A stretch of DNA of 64,000 bases from Blattabacterium sp. (Mastotermes darwiniensis) str. MADAR (GTDB lineage: Bacteria; Bacteroidota; Bacteroidia; Flavobacteriales; Blattabacteriaceae): positions 97,701-161,700 of the forward strand of contig NC_016146.1 in NCBI RefSeq assembly GCF_000233435.1, written 5' to 3'. The notes under the pieces are model-generated. The model saw only the letters and a list, made by a program, of their open reading frames with translations, was not told the DNA's origin and searched no databases. A program made the translations under genes and the position numbers. Shown here piece by piece: positions 52,105 to 60,715 of this stretch. The stretch's first letter is position 1. Each line of letters begins with the position of its first letter.

Positions 52105-53395
52105 TTTTTACAGAACTTATTCTATCAAGTAATTTTTCTTTATATATTTCCCAATCTAAAATAGGAGTCTTCGCTACTCCAGAATCCATTGCGGCTTTAG
52201 CTACAGCAGTGGATACACGAGTAATTAACCGATTATCAAAAGGTTTGGGTATAATGTATTCTTTTCCAAAAGAAATATGTTTTTGATTATAAACAATGTT
52301 TATCTGTTCTGGGACAGGTTCTTTTGCTAAAGTTGCTATAGCATGAACAGCTGCTAATTTCATTTCATCGTTGATAATACTTGCATGAACATCCAATGCC
52401 CCTCTAAAAATATAAGGAAATCCTAATACATTATTAACTTGATTAGGATAATCACTTCTTCCAGTAGCTATAATAACGTCCGGACGGACTTTTACAGCTA
52501 AGTTATAATCTATTTCAGGATCCGGATTGGCCATAGCAAACACAATGGGATTCTTGGACATACTTCTTAACATATCTGGAGTTAATATTCCACCTATGGA
52601 TAATCCTATAAAAACATCCGAATCTTTAATTGATTCTTCTAAATTTTGAATAAAAGATGTGTTTATTGCAAATTCTTTCTTTTCTTTATTTAAATCTTTT
52701 CTTGAAACATGTAATAAACCCTTACTATCAAACATAATTATATTTTCAGGTTTCACTCCAAGTTTTTTATAAGTTCTTGCACAGGAAATAGCAGCAGCTC
52801 CAGCTCCATTAATCACCATTTTTATATTATGTATTTTTTTTCCAACATAGGTTATAGCATTCAGCAATGCTGCTCCTGAAATAATAGCAGTTCCATGTTG
52901 GTCATCATGCATTACTGGAATATTCAATTCTTTTTTAAGTCTTCGTTCTATTTCAAAAGCTTCTGGAGCTTTTATATCTTCTAAATTTATTCCTCCAAAA
53001 GTTGGAGCAATAGATTTTACCACATCTATGAACTTGCTAGGATCAGATTCATCAATTTCTATATCGAATACATCAATTCCAGAGAATACTTTAAACAGAA
53101 GAGCCTTTCCTTCCATGACAGGTTTAGATGCCAAAGCTCCAATATCTCCAAGACCTAACACAGCTGTTCCATTAGTAATAACAGCTACAAGATTCCCCTT
53201 AGATGTATATTTATATACTTTTCTAGAAAAACGAGCTATTTCTTTGCAAGGTTCTGCTACTCCTGGAGAATATGCAAGAGATAAATCCCTTTGACTACTG
53301 TATTTTTTTGTTGGAGATATTTGTATTTTTCCAGAAGGAAATTGACTATGATAATTTAGAGATTCTTCACGAAGACTGTTGATGTTTTTTCTCAT
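52091..53395 (-). CDS. maeB: Malic enzyme (NADP-dependent MaeB type), catalytic part only
   Basis: A 434-residue enzyme that oxidatively decarboxylates malate to pyruvate. The start 'MRKNINSLREESLNYHSQFP' is the family start (53395); upstream codons overlap the fixH-like gene. Seen: 'SQRDLSLAYSPGVAEPCKEI', 'AVITNGTAVLGLGDIGALAS' (tyrosine/lysine and metal-site region), 'NLEDIKAPEAFEIERRLK', 'MHDDQHGTAIISGAALLNAI' (metal-binding), and the NAD(P) loop 'KMVINGAGAAAISCARTYKK'. Related Bacteroidota enzymes usually carry a C-terminal phosphotransacetylase-like domain (total about 760 residues); here the protein ends soon after the malic domain, so that half is lost. Overlaps the convergent murI by 14 bases. 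Confidence 0.93.
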   Translation of the reverse strand: MRKNINSLREESLNYHSQFPSGKIQISPTKKYSSQRDLSLAYSPGVAEPCKEIARFSRKVYKYTSKGNLVAVITNGTAVLGLGDIGALASKPVMEGKALLFKVFSGIDVFDIEIDESDPSKFIDVVKSIAPTFGGINLEDIKAPEAFEIERRLKKELNIPVMHDDQHGTAIISGAALLNAITYVGKKIHNIKMVINGAGAAAISCARTYKKLGVKPENIIMFDSKGLLHVSRKDLNKEKKEFAINTSFIQNLEESIKDSDVFIGLSIGGILTPDMLRSMSKNPIVFAMANPDPEIDYNLAVKVRPDVIIATGRSDYPNQVNNVLGFPYIFRGALDVHASIINDEMKLAAVHAIATLAKEPVPEQINIVYNQKHISFGKEYIIPKPFDNRLITRVSTAVAKAAMDSGVAKTPILDWEIYKEKLLDRISSVKIRIS

Positions 53396-53432
53396 TCTAC
53401 TAAAAAATATTAAATATACAGATAAAAAAACA

Positions 53433-53885
53433 TTAGTATTCCCAAAATAAATCCTTCTCAAAAAAATATCTTTTTCTATCAGATTCCCATCTAATTATAA
53501 GTTTATAATATCCTCTTTTTAAAAAAGATTTAGGAATAAATAATACTTTTTTGGAATCTTTCCAAATATTAAAAGACTGTCTCACATCTAAATCCTTGGA
53601 CGAAGATCGTAATAAAGTAAAAAAACCATGGATATTATCCAAAATTTTTGGAAATGTAATTCTAATTCCAGAAGATAAAAGAACTATTTGAATTTTATTA
53701 GGAAGTTTTGATACATTTTTTTTCTCATTTATAATTTCTTGATATCTCATTTCTTCTTCATAATACCTATCGGATACAAGTTCACTTTCCACATGAGGAA
53801 AAAAAAACGCGATATAAATAATGAAAATTATAAAAAGAACCAAAGATAAAACTATCCCTTTTTCCCATATAAATTTAATTTTCAT
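53433..53885 (-). CDS. ccoH: FixH/CcoH family cbb3 oxidase assembly protein
   Basis: A 150-residue membrane-anchored protein with one N-terminal hydrophobic segment ('GIVLSLVLFIIFIIYIAFFF', about residues 10-29), then an 'HVESELVSDRYYEEEMRYQE' element: 'LV..dYYeqE..YQ' is a FixH signature of Bacteroidota. A beta-rich periplasmic domain follows ('GFFTLLRSSSKDLDVRQSFN', 'LFIPKSFLKRGYYKLIIRWE'). FixH helps insert copper or stabilise the cbb3 oxidase. Directly downstream of ccoP with 5 bases between. The expected ccoG between them is missing. Confidence 0.88.
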   Translation of the reverse strand: MKIKFIWEKGIVLSLVLFIIFIIYIAFFFPHVESELVSDRYYEEEMRYQEIINEKKNVSKLPNKIQIVLLSSGIRITFPKILDNIHGFFTLLRSSSKDLDVRQSFNIWKDSKKVLFIPKSFLKRGYYKLIIRWESDRKRYFFEKDLFWEY

Positions 53886-53890
53886 AATAG

Positions 53891-54769
53891 TTAATTATTC
53901 CAATTCATGATTTTTTTTCCTTGAGGATCCTTGTGGTTAATAGGTTTTTTTAATTTTGTATTGATAAAATAAACATAACTGGATATTTTCTGAATATCAT
54001 TCCCTTTAATTTCTCCTGATTGACCAAAAGCACGCATAGTAGGATTATTCTTACTCCCATACCAGATAATAGAAAATATATTTTTAAATAAATCTTTTTC
54101 CATTATGTTGATCCAATAATCATCCGTTAAGTTAGGACCTATATTTCCACTTCCATCAGATTTATGACAAGTGGCACAATTTTCTTCAAAAAGAGTCTTT
54201 CCACTATCAACAAATTTTGCATTAAAAGAAGAATTTTCTATAGTTACTTGTGGCATACTTTTCTCAAACCTTTCTATTTCTTTTAACTGATTTTTATAAG
54301 ATATTTCATACTCCTTATAAGGATTAGAAAAATCTATTAGTAAATAAGAAAAAAAATAAATGAAGGAAAAAACAATTGTAATAGAAAAAAGATGCATCCA
54401 CCACATCGGTAATTTATTATCTAATTCTAGAATTCCATCAAATCCATGATCTATTTTTTTTACCCCTTGATTTATTTTTTTAGGATCATGAAATAGAAAT
54501 TTATAGATTCTATAAAAATAATTTCCTTCATTCTCTTCAATAATTTTACGTCTTTCTTCCTCTGTAAGAAATTTTAATTTTTTTCGGTATATTAAATTAT
54601 CAATGGAATCTAAAATAAACAACAATATAATAATAACAATAAAAAAGGATATAGTGACTGGATGAACTATGTACGAACTATTATCGATACCAAACAAAAC
54701 ATAGAACATGAATATTAGAACTGATAAAATAGAAGGAATCATAATAAAGGAAGAAATTTTTGATCTCAT
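53891..54769 (-). CDS. ccoP: cbb3-type cytochrome c oxidase subunit III (CcoP)
   Basis: A 292-residue membrane-anchored c-type cytochrome passing electrons to CcoN. Two hydrophobic segments occupy the N-terminus ('IPSILSVLIFMFYVLFGIDN', 'VTISFFIVIIILLFILDSID'), a third lies around 130-150, and one haem c site, 'LFEENCATCHKSDGSGNIGP' (CxxCH), with distal Met probably in 'NPTMRAFGQSGEIKGNDIQK'. Proteobacterial CcoP has two haems; the single-haem form is common in Bacteroidota. Preceded by ccoQ after 3 bases. Confidence 0.94.
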   Translation of the reverse strand: MRSKISSFIMIPSILSVLIFMFYVLFGIDNSSYIVHPVTISFFIVIIILLFILDSIDNLIYRKKLKFLTEEERRKIIEENEGNYFYRIYKFLFHDPKKINQGVKKIDHGFDGILELDNKLPMWWMHLFSITIVFSFIYFFSYLLIDFSNPYKEYEISYKNQLKEIERFEKSMPQVTIENSSFNAKFVDSGKTLFEENCATCHKSDGSGNIGPNLTDDYWINIMEKDLFKNIFSIIWYGSKNNPTMRAFGQSGEIKGNDIQKISSYVYFINTKLKKPINHKDPQGKKIMNWNN

Positions 54770-54772
54770 ATT

Positions 54773-54952
54773 TTATTTTTTTTCTTTTCCTTCTAAAGGA
54801 AGAATACTTATTTTTTTATAATACTTTTTAGATTTTGAACAAACAACAAATAAAATGAAAAAAAAAGAGAAAAGAAAAAGAACTAACATAATGGATTGAA
54901 ATATCCCTATATATTTTTCCGTTGTAAAATATTGTTTAAAAAAACTTATCAT
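54773..54952 (-). CDS. ccoQ: cbb3 oxidase small subunit CcoQ/FixQ
   Basis: A 59-residue protein starting MISFFKQYFTTEKYIGIFQS, with one membrane segment ('IMLVLFLFSFFFILFVVCS', about 21-39) and a lysine-rich tail. Size, topology and position between ccoNO and ccoP match CcoQ, which stabilises the complex in other Bacteria. Sequence conservation is low, so the call leans on context. The stop is 3 bases before the ccoP start. Confidence 0.8.
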   Translation of the reverse strand: MISFFKQYFTTEKYIGIFQSIMLVLFLFSFFFILFVVCSKSKKYYKKISILPLEGKEKK

Positions 54953-54956
54953 TAAA

Positions 54957-57143
54957 TTAAGATTTAATATCTGTCCCTAAACGTTGTAAATAAGCAATTA
55001 TGGCTATAACCTCTCTTTTTTCCAAAGGAATAAACTTATCTTTTTCCATTTTTTTCTGTCTATCCATTTCTTTCTTCAAACTTGGATATTCCTGATAGAT
55101 ATCAGCGACAATCTTACTAGCTTGAATATCCATATCATGATATACATTTTGTATGTATTCAAAAGTATATGGAACTCCTAATTTTACCATAGCTTTTATT
55201 TTTTTTTCTGTTTTTGACCTATCTAATTCATTAAAAATTAGCCAAGGATATCTTGGCATGATAGATCCAGGAGAAGTGGAACGAGGATTATACATATGGT
55301 TGAAATGCCATGAATTAGGATTTTTTCCTCCTTCTCTAGCTAAATCAGGTCCTGTACGTTTAGATCCCCAAAGAAATGGATGATCGTATATAAATTCTCC
55401 TGCTTTAGAATATTCTCCATAACGAACCACTTCGTCTCGAAAAGGACGAACTTGTGCACTATGACAGGAATTACATCCTTCTCTTACAAATAAGTCTCTT
55501 CCTTCCAATTCAAGAGCTTTATAAGGTTTTATACTGTAAATAGTAGGAACATTAGATTTTATCACTAAAGTAGGAATTATTTCTATAAAACCTCCAACAG
55601 CTACTGCTAGGAAAGAAAGAATAGTGAATTGTATAGGTTTTTGTTCTAACCAATTATGAAATTTTTCCTTTTCTTCTATTTTATTATTCAAAGGAATTAT
55701 TCGAAAAGCTTCATTATTAATAAAATTTCCTTTTTTTATGGTTTTATAGACGTTATAAATCATTATAATAAAACCTAAAAAATAAATTAGTCCACCGATA
55801 AATCTTATTTTATAAAAAGGAATAATGGATGAAACGGTATCCAAAAAATTTTTGTATGCTAGGGTTCCATCGGGGTTAAATTTTTTCCACATTCCAGCTT
55901 GTAAAATAGATCCAAAATAAAGAGGAAAGATATAAAATATGAGTCCAAATATCCCTAACCAAAAGTGAATATTGGCTAACGAAATAGAATAGAGTTTGGT
56001 ATTCCATAATTTTTGTGTTAACCAATAAATGATTCCAAAAGCCATGAATCCATTCCAACCTAAAGTTCCTAAATGAACATGAGCAATAACCCAATCTGTA
56101 AAATGGCCAATGGAATTTAAAGTTTTAGTTGCTAACATAGGCCCTTCAAAAGTAGCCATTCCATAACAAGTAATTCCTACTGCAAAAAATTTTAAAATTG
56201 GATCTTTTTTTACTTTTTCCCAATCCCCTCTTAAAGTAAGTAATCCATTGATCATCCCACCCCAAGAAGGAGCAATTAGCATAATGGAAAAAATAGTCCC
56301 TAAAACTTGAGCCCAATTAGGAAGAGAGGTATACATGAGATGGTGTGGTCCAGCCCATATGTATATAAAGATTAAGGACCAAAAATGAATAATAGAAAGT
56401 TTATAAGAAAAAATGGGTTGATTAGAGGCTTTTGGAACAAAGTAATACATTAATCCAAGTATAGGAGTGGTTAAAATGAAAGCAACTGCATTATGTCCAT
56501 ACCACCATTGCATTAAAGCATCTTGAACTCCAGCATATATGGAATAACTTTTAAAAGATAGAACATCAATAGGTAATTCAAGATTGTTGAAGACATGCAA
56601 CATAGCTACAGCAACCCATGTTCCTAAAAAAAACCAAATGCTTACATATAAATGTTTAATTTTTCTTTTTAAAATGCTTCCTATCATATTTATTCCATAA
56701 ACCATCCAAATACAAAAAATAGCTATATCTATAGGCCATTCATGTTCTGCGTATTCTTTACTAGTATTTATTCCAAGTAAAAAAGTAATCCAAGTAGAAA
56801 AAATAAAAATTTGCCATCCCCAAAAGTGTATCCAACTAAGAATATCACTAAATATTCTAGTTTTTAACAAACGTTGTAAAGAATAGTAGGATCCTGTAAA
56901 AATAATATTGCCAACAAAAGCAAAAACTACTGTACTAGTATGCAACATTCGCCAACGACCAAAACCCATTATTCCTTGAGAATTTTTCAATTTACTACCT
57001 AATAAAAAATCAGGGATATCAGGACAAAATAATAGAATAGCAATAAATAATCCTGCAAAAAATCCAATAATAGCCCAAAATATGGTAGCATATAGAAAAG
57101 CTTTTACAATACGATTGTTGTAGTAGTATGTTTCCATTTTCAT
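54957..57143 (-). CDS. ccoNO: Fused cbb3 oxidase subunits I and II (CcoN-CcoO)
   Basis: A 728-residue fusion. CcoN (about residues 1-480) carries about twelve membrane segments and the haem-copper ligands: 'GRWRMLHTSTVVFAFVGNII' (low-spin haem His), 'ALMQWWYGHNAVAFILTTPI' (copper site His), 'PHHLMYTSLPNWAQVLG' and 'VIAHVHLGTLGWNGFMAFGI'. CcoO (about 500-728) has a membrane anchor ('FTILSFLAVAVGGFIEIIPT') and a c-haem site 'REGCNSCHSAQVRPFRDEVV', with a methionine ligand in 'PGSIMPRYPWL'. Such fusion is characteristic of Bacteroidota. It is the core proton pump of respiration at low oxygen. Confidence 0.97.
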   Translation of the reverse strand: MKMETYYYNNRIVKAFLYATIFWAIIGFFAGLFIAILLFCPDIPDFLLGSKLKNSQGIMGFGRWRMLHTSTVVFAFVGNIIFTGSYYSLQRLLKTRIFSDILSWIHFWGWQIFIFSTWITFLLGINTSKEYAEHEWPIDIAIFCIWMVYGINMIGSILKRKIKHLYVSIWFFLGTWVAVAMLHVFNNLELPIDVLSFKSYSIYAGVQDALMQWWYGHNAVAFILTTPILGLMYYFVPKASNQPIFSYKLSIIHFWSLIFIYIWAGPHHLMYTSLPNWAQVLGTIFSIMLIAPSWGGMINGLLTLRGDWEKVKKDPILKFFAVGITCYGMATFEGPMLATKTLNSIGHFTDWVIAHVHLGTLGWNGFMAFGIIYWLTQKLWNTKLYSISLANIHFWLGIFGLIFYIFPLYFGSILQAGMWKKFNPDGTLAYKNFLDTVSSIIPFYKIRFIGGLIYFLGFIIMIYNVYKTIKKGNFINNEAFRIIPLNNKIEEKEKFHNWLEQKPIQFTILSFLAVAVGGFIEIIPTLVIKSNVPTIYSIKPYKALELEGRDLFVREGCNSCHSAQVRPFRDEVVRYGEYSKAGEFIYDHPFLWGSKRTGPDLAREGGKNPNSWHFNHMYNPRSTSPGSIMPRYPWLIFNELDRSKTEKKIKAMVKLGVPYTFEYIQNVYHDMDIQASKIVADIYQEYPSLKKEMDRQKKMEKDKFIPLEKREVIAIIAYLQRLGTDIKS

Positions 57144-57296
57144 TTATTTTTTTTCAGAAGTATCATCTATTAACATTCTAATTCTAGGAGATTCATAATC
57201 ATCAAATTGACCAGAATAAAGACTAATTAAAAAAATTATAAGAAAAATACCTCCTAAAGAAATACTAGACAATATCATAATAATTAATATATCCAT
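57144..57296 (-). CDS. ccoS: cbb3 oxidase maturation protein CcoS
   Basis: A 50-residue protein starting MDILIIMILSSISLGGIFLI, with one membrane segment and the signature 'SGQFDDYESPRIRML' (family 'GQFDD...pa.Ril'). It is required to insert cofactors in CcoN in other Bacteria. It begins 23 bases after ccoI and its TAA abuts the ccoN ATG. Too short for many gene finders but very well supported by motif and position. Confidence 0.93.
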   Translation of the reverse strand: MDILIIMILSSISLGGIFLIIFLISLYSGQFDDYESPRIRMLIDDTSEKK

Positions 57297-57319
57297 ATCA
57301 TAAATAATTTTCCGTAAAT

Positions 57320-59548
57320 CTAAGATATAAATCTTCTATAAACTAGCCAAGTAGATAGTAGAGAAAAAGTGATGACGGATAAGGAACTCAAAGGCATTAA
57401 AACAGCAGCGACAAAAGGTCTTAAATGACCGGTAATAGCAAACGTAATTCCTATGAAATTGTAAAGTAAACTAATCATAAAATTAACCATAACCAATCTA
57501 ATAGATATTCTGGATATTTTTAAAAACAAAAAAATTTTATCCAAATAATTAGATTGAATAAAAGCATCACAATTAGGAAAAAAGCTAGTTGGTTTTTCTG
57601 ATATGGAAATTCCTACTTCACTTTGATTTAATGCAGAAGAATCATTTATCCCATCCCCAATCATCATTACTTTCTCTCCACTATTTTGTATTTTTATAAC
57701 ATAATCCAGTTTTTCTTCTGGACTCTGATTAAAAAGTATTTTACTTGATTTTGGGAGAATAGATTCTAAGTATTTTTTTTCTAATTCATTATTATCTCCG
57801 GATAAAATAATGATTTTATATCTTTCTTTTAGATTTTTGAATATCTTTTCTATTCCTTTACGATAATAATTTATAAAGTAAAAATAACCTATAAATTGTT
57901 TGTTCATAGAAATAGCAACAATTGTTTTCTTATTACAATTATTACTATTTATTGTAACTCCTAAATATTTTGGAGATCCAATTTTAACTAAAACGTTATT
58001 TACAATTCCTTCCATTCCCTTTCCTATAATCTCCTGAAAATTTTTTGTAGAATAATACTCTTGTATGGATAATTCTGAAAATATTCTTTTACTTAATGGG
58101 TGATTCGAATTTCTTAATAAAGAGGCAATAATTTTTTTATCCTTATCCTTAAGGAAAGGACCTAAAAAAAAAATTTTTTCTTTATCTGGATCTGTAAGAG
58201 TTCCTGTTTTGTCAAAAATTAAAGTACTTATTGTGGCAATTCGTTCCATTGTAAAAATATCTTTCACATAAAATCCTTTTTTAGAAAAAAATCGTATGAT
58301 ATTCCAAAGTATAAATGGAGCAGAAAGAACGACAGCACAAGGACAAGTAATAATTAACACAGAAAATACAGTTTGAAATACTTTTGTTGGATCAATAAAA
58401 AACCAACATATTCCAGTTGTTATAGAAATGATTAAAACAATAGGAGTAAAATATTGACTAAATTTATTGGATATCGAATTTAAGAGTTTTTTTTTACGAA
58501 ACCTTTTCTTATTCCATAATAAACTTAGATAACTTTTATCTACTTCTTTAATGACTTTTAAACAAATAGCTTCTCCTTTTTGTTTAGATCCAGCATAAAT
58601 ACGTTCTCCAATTTTTTTTCTTATTAAATAAGATTCTCCTGTAATAAAGCTGTTATCCAATAGAGCGTTTCCTTTTATTAGGATGGAATCTACAGGGATA
58701 ATTTCTTCATTTCTAATTATTATTATATCCCCCTTTTTTAAGGAGGAAAGTAAAATATTTTCTTCTTGGTTATTATTTTTAATCTTGGATACTGAAATAG
58801 GATAAAAAGACTTATAATTTTTTTCAAAAGAAAGTATTTGACTATGAGTATGAACTTGAAACATTTTGCTGATTAGCAAAAAAAAGTAAAAACCCGCAAG
58901 ACTATCAAAATATCCATATCCTAAATCAAAAAAAACTTCATAACAACTCCATGAAAAAAGTACCAATACTCCAATAGAAATAGGAACATCTATATTAAAA
59001 ATATGTTTTTTTATCCCTAAAAAAGCGGATTGAACATGATCTACAAATGAAAAGAAAACAATAGGTAAAGAAAGAATTAACATTAAATAACGGAAAAAAT
59101 GACGTTTTTCTAAAAACCATAGATCTTCCTTGGCTCCTCCTATGTATTCTGGAATGGCTAATAACATAATATTTCCAAAGCAGAAAAAAGAAACGGCTAA
59201 TTTCCCTATTAATTTTCTATCGAATATTTTTTTTTTTTTTTTTTTTTCTAAAGATTCAAAATTAATAGACGGTTTATAACCGATATTTTTAAGAAATAAG
59301 GCCAATTCACTCAATCTTAATTCCCTATTATTGAATGTTATTCCAACTTCCTTACTGGAAAAATCAACAGTAGATTCAAGAATACTTTTATGAATATTGG
59401 ACAAATTTTCCAAAATAAGGACACATGAACTACAGTGAATGGAAGGTATGAAAAAACGAACGAAAGTAATATCTTCATTTTTAAAATCAATTATCTTTCC
59501 TGCAATTTTTTCATCGTCAAGAAAATAAAAACTTTCAGTTTTTTTCAT
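57320..59548 (-). CDS. ccoI: Copper-transporting P-type ATPase of the cbb3 cluster (CcoI/FixI)
   Basis: A 742-residue P1B-ATPase supplying copper for cbb3 assembly. N-terminal metal-binding domain with 'RFFIPSIHCSSCVLILENLS' (CxxC), eight hydrophobic segments, 'NALLDNSFITGESYLI' (TGES actuator), the CPC membrane motif in 'VLIITCPCAVVLSAPFILWN' near residue 402, 'LIFDKTGTLTDPDKEKIF' near 444 (phosphorylated Asp) and 'MMIGDGINDSSALNQSEVGI' near 630. All catalytic motifs are intact. A 21-base A tract (59247-59227, minus strand) encodes the lysine run around residue 102 and stays in frame. First gene of the leftward cco cluster. Confidence 0.95.
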   Translation of the reverse strand: MKKTESFYFLDDEKIAGKIIDFKNEDITFVRFFIPSIHCSSCVLILENLSNIHKSILESTVDFSSKEVGITFNNRELRLSELALFLKNIGYKPSINFESLEKKKKKKIFDRKLIGKLAVSFFCFGNIMLLAIPEYIGGAKEDLWFLEKRHFFRYLMLILSLPIVFFSFVDHVQSAFLGIKKHIFNIDVPISIGVLVLFSWSCYEVFFDLGYGYFDSLAGFYFFLLISKMFQVHTHSQILSFEKNYKSFYPISVSKIKNNNQEENILLSSLKKGDIIIIRNEEIIPVDSILIKGNALLDNSFITGESYLIRKKIGERIYAGSKQKGEAICLKVIKEVDKSYLSLLWNKKRFRKKKLLNSISNKFSQYFTPIVLIISITTGICWFFIDPTKVFQTVFSVLIITCPCAVVLSAPFILWNIIRFFSKKGFYVKDIFTMERIATISTLIFDKTGTLTDPDKEKIFFLGPFLKDKDKKIIASLLRNSNHPLSKRIFSELSIQEYYSTKNFQEIIGKGMEGIVNNVLVKIGSPKYLGVTINSNNCNKKTIVAISMNKQFIGYFYFINYYRKGIEKIFKNLKERYKIIILSGDNNELEKKYLESILPKSSKILFNQSPEEKLDYVIKIQNSGEKVMMIGDGINDSSALNQSEVGISISEKPTSFFPNCDAFIQSNYLDKIFLFLKISRISIRLVMVNFMISLLYNFIGITFAITGHLRPFVAAVLMPLSSLSVITFSLLSTWLVYRRFIS
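59227..59247 (-). repeat. 21-base poly(A) tract inside ccoI
   Basis: On the minus strand 21 consecutive A residues code for six lysines between 'ESLE' and 'IFDRK'. It is the longest homopolymer I noticed in the window and is in frame as read. It is prone to replication and transcription slippage and to sequencing error. Confidence 0.9.
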
Positions 59549-59567
59549 GGTTTCTGAAAAATAGATT

Positions 59568-59975
59568 TCATTTCTTTTTCCCTATATATTTTTTATATTC
59601 TTCCAACGACATCAATTCGTGGTATTCTTTTTTATTCAAAATTTTTATTTGGAGTATCCATCCTTTATCATAAGAATTTTTGTTGATATACTCCGGATGA
59701 GACAATAAATTTTTATTAAATTCAAGGATAATTCCTGAAACTGGCATAAATAAATCTGAAACAGTTTTTACCGCTTCTATTGTTCCAAAAACATTTCCTC
59801 CTTTTATTTTTGTTCCTACAATGGAATCCTCTATATCCAAATAGACAATATCTCCTAACTCATTTTGAGCAAAATGAGTAATTCCCACGTAGGCTTTTTC
59901 ATTTTTATTTACAGTCTCCATATCCAATCCTATCCATTCATGATTTTTGCTATACTTTAAATTATTGGGGTTCAT
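59568..59975 (-). CDS. gcvH: Glycine cleavage system H protein
   Basis: A 135-residue lipoyl carrier of the glycine cleavage system. It starts 'MNPNNLKYSKNHEWIGLDME' and shows 'YVGITHFAQNELGDIVYLDI', then the lipoylation site in 'GNVFGTIEAVKTVSDLFMPV' (Lys in EAVK) and 'GWILQIKILNKKEYHELMSL'. Length is normal. gcvT and gcvP are not in the window. It lies between the glucosaminidase and ccoI genes on the same strand, 19 bases from ccoI. Confidence 0.96.
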   Translation of the reverse strand: MNPNNLKYSKNHEWIGLDMETVNKNEKAYVGITHFAQNELGDIVYLDIEDSIVGTKIKGGNVFGTIEAVKTVSDLFMPVSGIILEFNKNLLSHPEYINKNSYDKGWILQIKILNKKEYHELMSLEEYKKYIGKKK

Positions 59976-60002
59976 TTTATCTATCTTTCTTGTCGGTTTA
60001 TT

Positions 60003-60641
60003 TTAATTTTTTTTTTTAAAAAAAAGGAAAATTTTATCTAAAAAATGAATCCAAAAAAAAGAACCGATATGCTCGGTTTTATCTTTTTTTATTTCGATTA
60101 AATATTGATCTATTTTTTTTTCTATTTCTCTAGAATTTTCTTTATCCAATTTCCATAAAAAGTACTTCTCTATTTGATGAATTAATCTCTCCGAATAATT
60201 TAATGACGTGGCATAACCAGCTTTTTTCAATCCTATAGCCCAAGCTTTATAATCGTTTTTTTCAAGATCAAATAATTCAGAATAACGCGGATTTTTCAAA
60301 AACTTTGAATGATCATTAAAAGATTCCCGAACTGAATTGTATTTTCGAAAACATTCTCTTGGAAGATCGTCGTCATGATAATAAATATTGCCCTTCCAAT
60401 TTCTTCCACATTTTATTCCAAAGTGGTTATTGGCATCTTTAGCTAGAATACTATTTCCCATAGATGATTCTAAGATCCCTTGTCCTAATTTAATACTAGC
60501 TGGTATTCCAAATTTTTCCATTTCTTCAACAGCAAATAAAGCATACTTTTTAATATAGATGATAACATCTTTTCTTTCTTTTTTTTCATCCATTGAAAAT
60601 AGAAAGTGGATGAAAAACAAAAAGTAAAAAAAATTTTTCAT
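60003..60641 (-). CDS. Secreted glucosaminidase-type peptidoglycan hydrolase
   Basis: A 212-residue protein with an N-terminal signal peptide ('MKNFFYFLFFIHFLFSMDEK') and a glucosaminidase (FlgJ/GH73-like) domain: 'FGIPASIKLGQGILESSMGN' (catalytic Glu region), 'DANNHFGIKCGRNWKGNIYY', 'REFYNSVRESFNDHSKFLK'-type loop reading 'FRKYNSVRESFNDHSKFLKN', 'YSELFDLEKNDYKAWAIGLK' and 'GYATSLNYSERLIHQIEKY'. It likely cleaves glycan strands during growth or division. A lysine-rich C-terminal extension ends in hydrophobic 'IGSFFWIHFLDKIFLFFKKK'. The LysM domain found in many relatives is absent. Confidence 0.87.
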   Translation of the reverse strand: MKNFFYFLFFIHFLFSMDEKKERKDVIIYIKKYALFAVEEMEKFGIPASIKLGQGILESSMGNSILAKDANNHFGIKCGRNWKGNIYYHDDDLPRECFRKYNSVRESFNDHSKFLKNPRYSELFDLEKNDYKAWAIGLKKAGYATSLNYSERLIHQIEKYFLWKLDKENSREIEKKIDQYLIEIKKDKTEHIGSFFWIHFLDKIFLFFKKKN

Positions 60642-60697
60642 TTTTTTCCGTAAAATTACAGATCTTTCGTATAGGGGAATAGATGAATAGATTCAGT

Positions 60698-60705
60698 CAA
60701 AAGTA
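60698..60705 (-). promoter_or_regulatory. Candidate -7 box of the glucosaminidase gene
   Basis: On the minus strand TACTTTTG (60705-60698) matches TAnnTTTG and lies 56 bases upstream of the ATG at 60641, just before the 3' end of the YggS-family gene. No -33 element is clear. Confidence 0.4.
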
Positions 60706-60715
60706 ATGAATGACT

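Noticed and set aside
54957-57143. CcoN-CcoO fusion as a novel event
   Set aside because: The fusion is a known feature of Bacteroidota cbb3 oxidases.
59549-59567. Terminator between gcvH and ccoI
   Set aside because: The spacer is 19 bases and shows no stem-loop.
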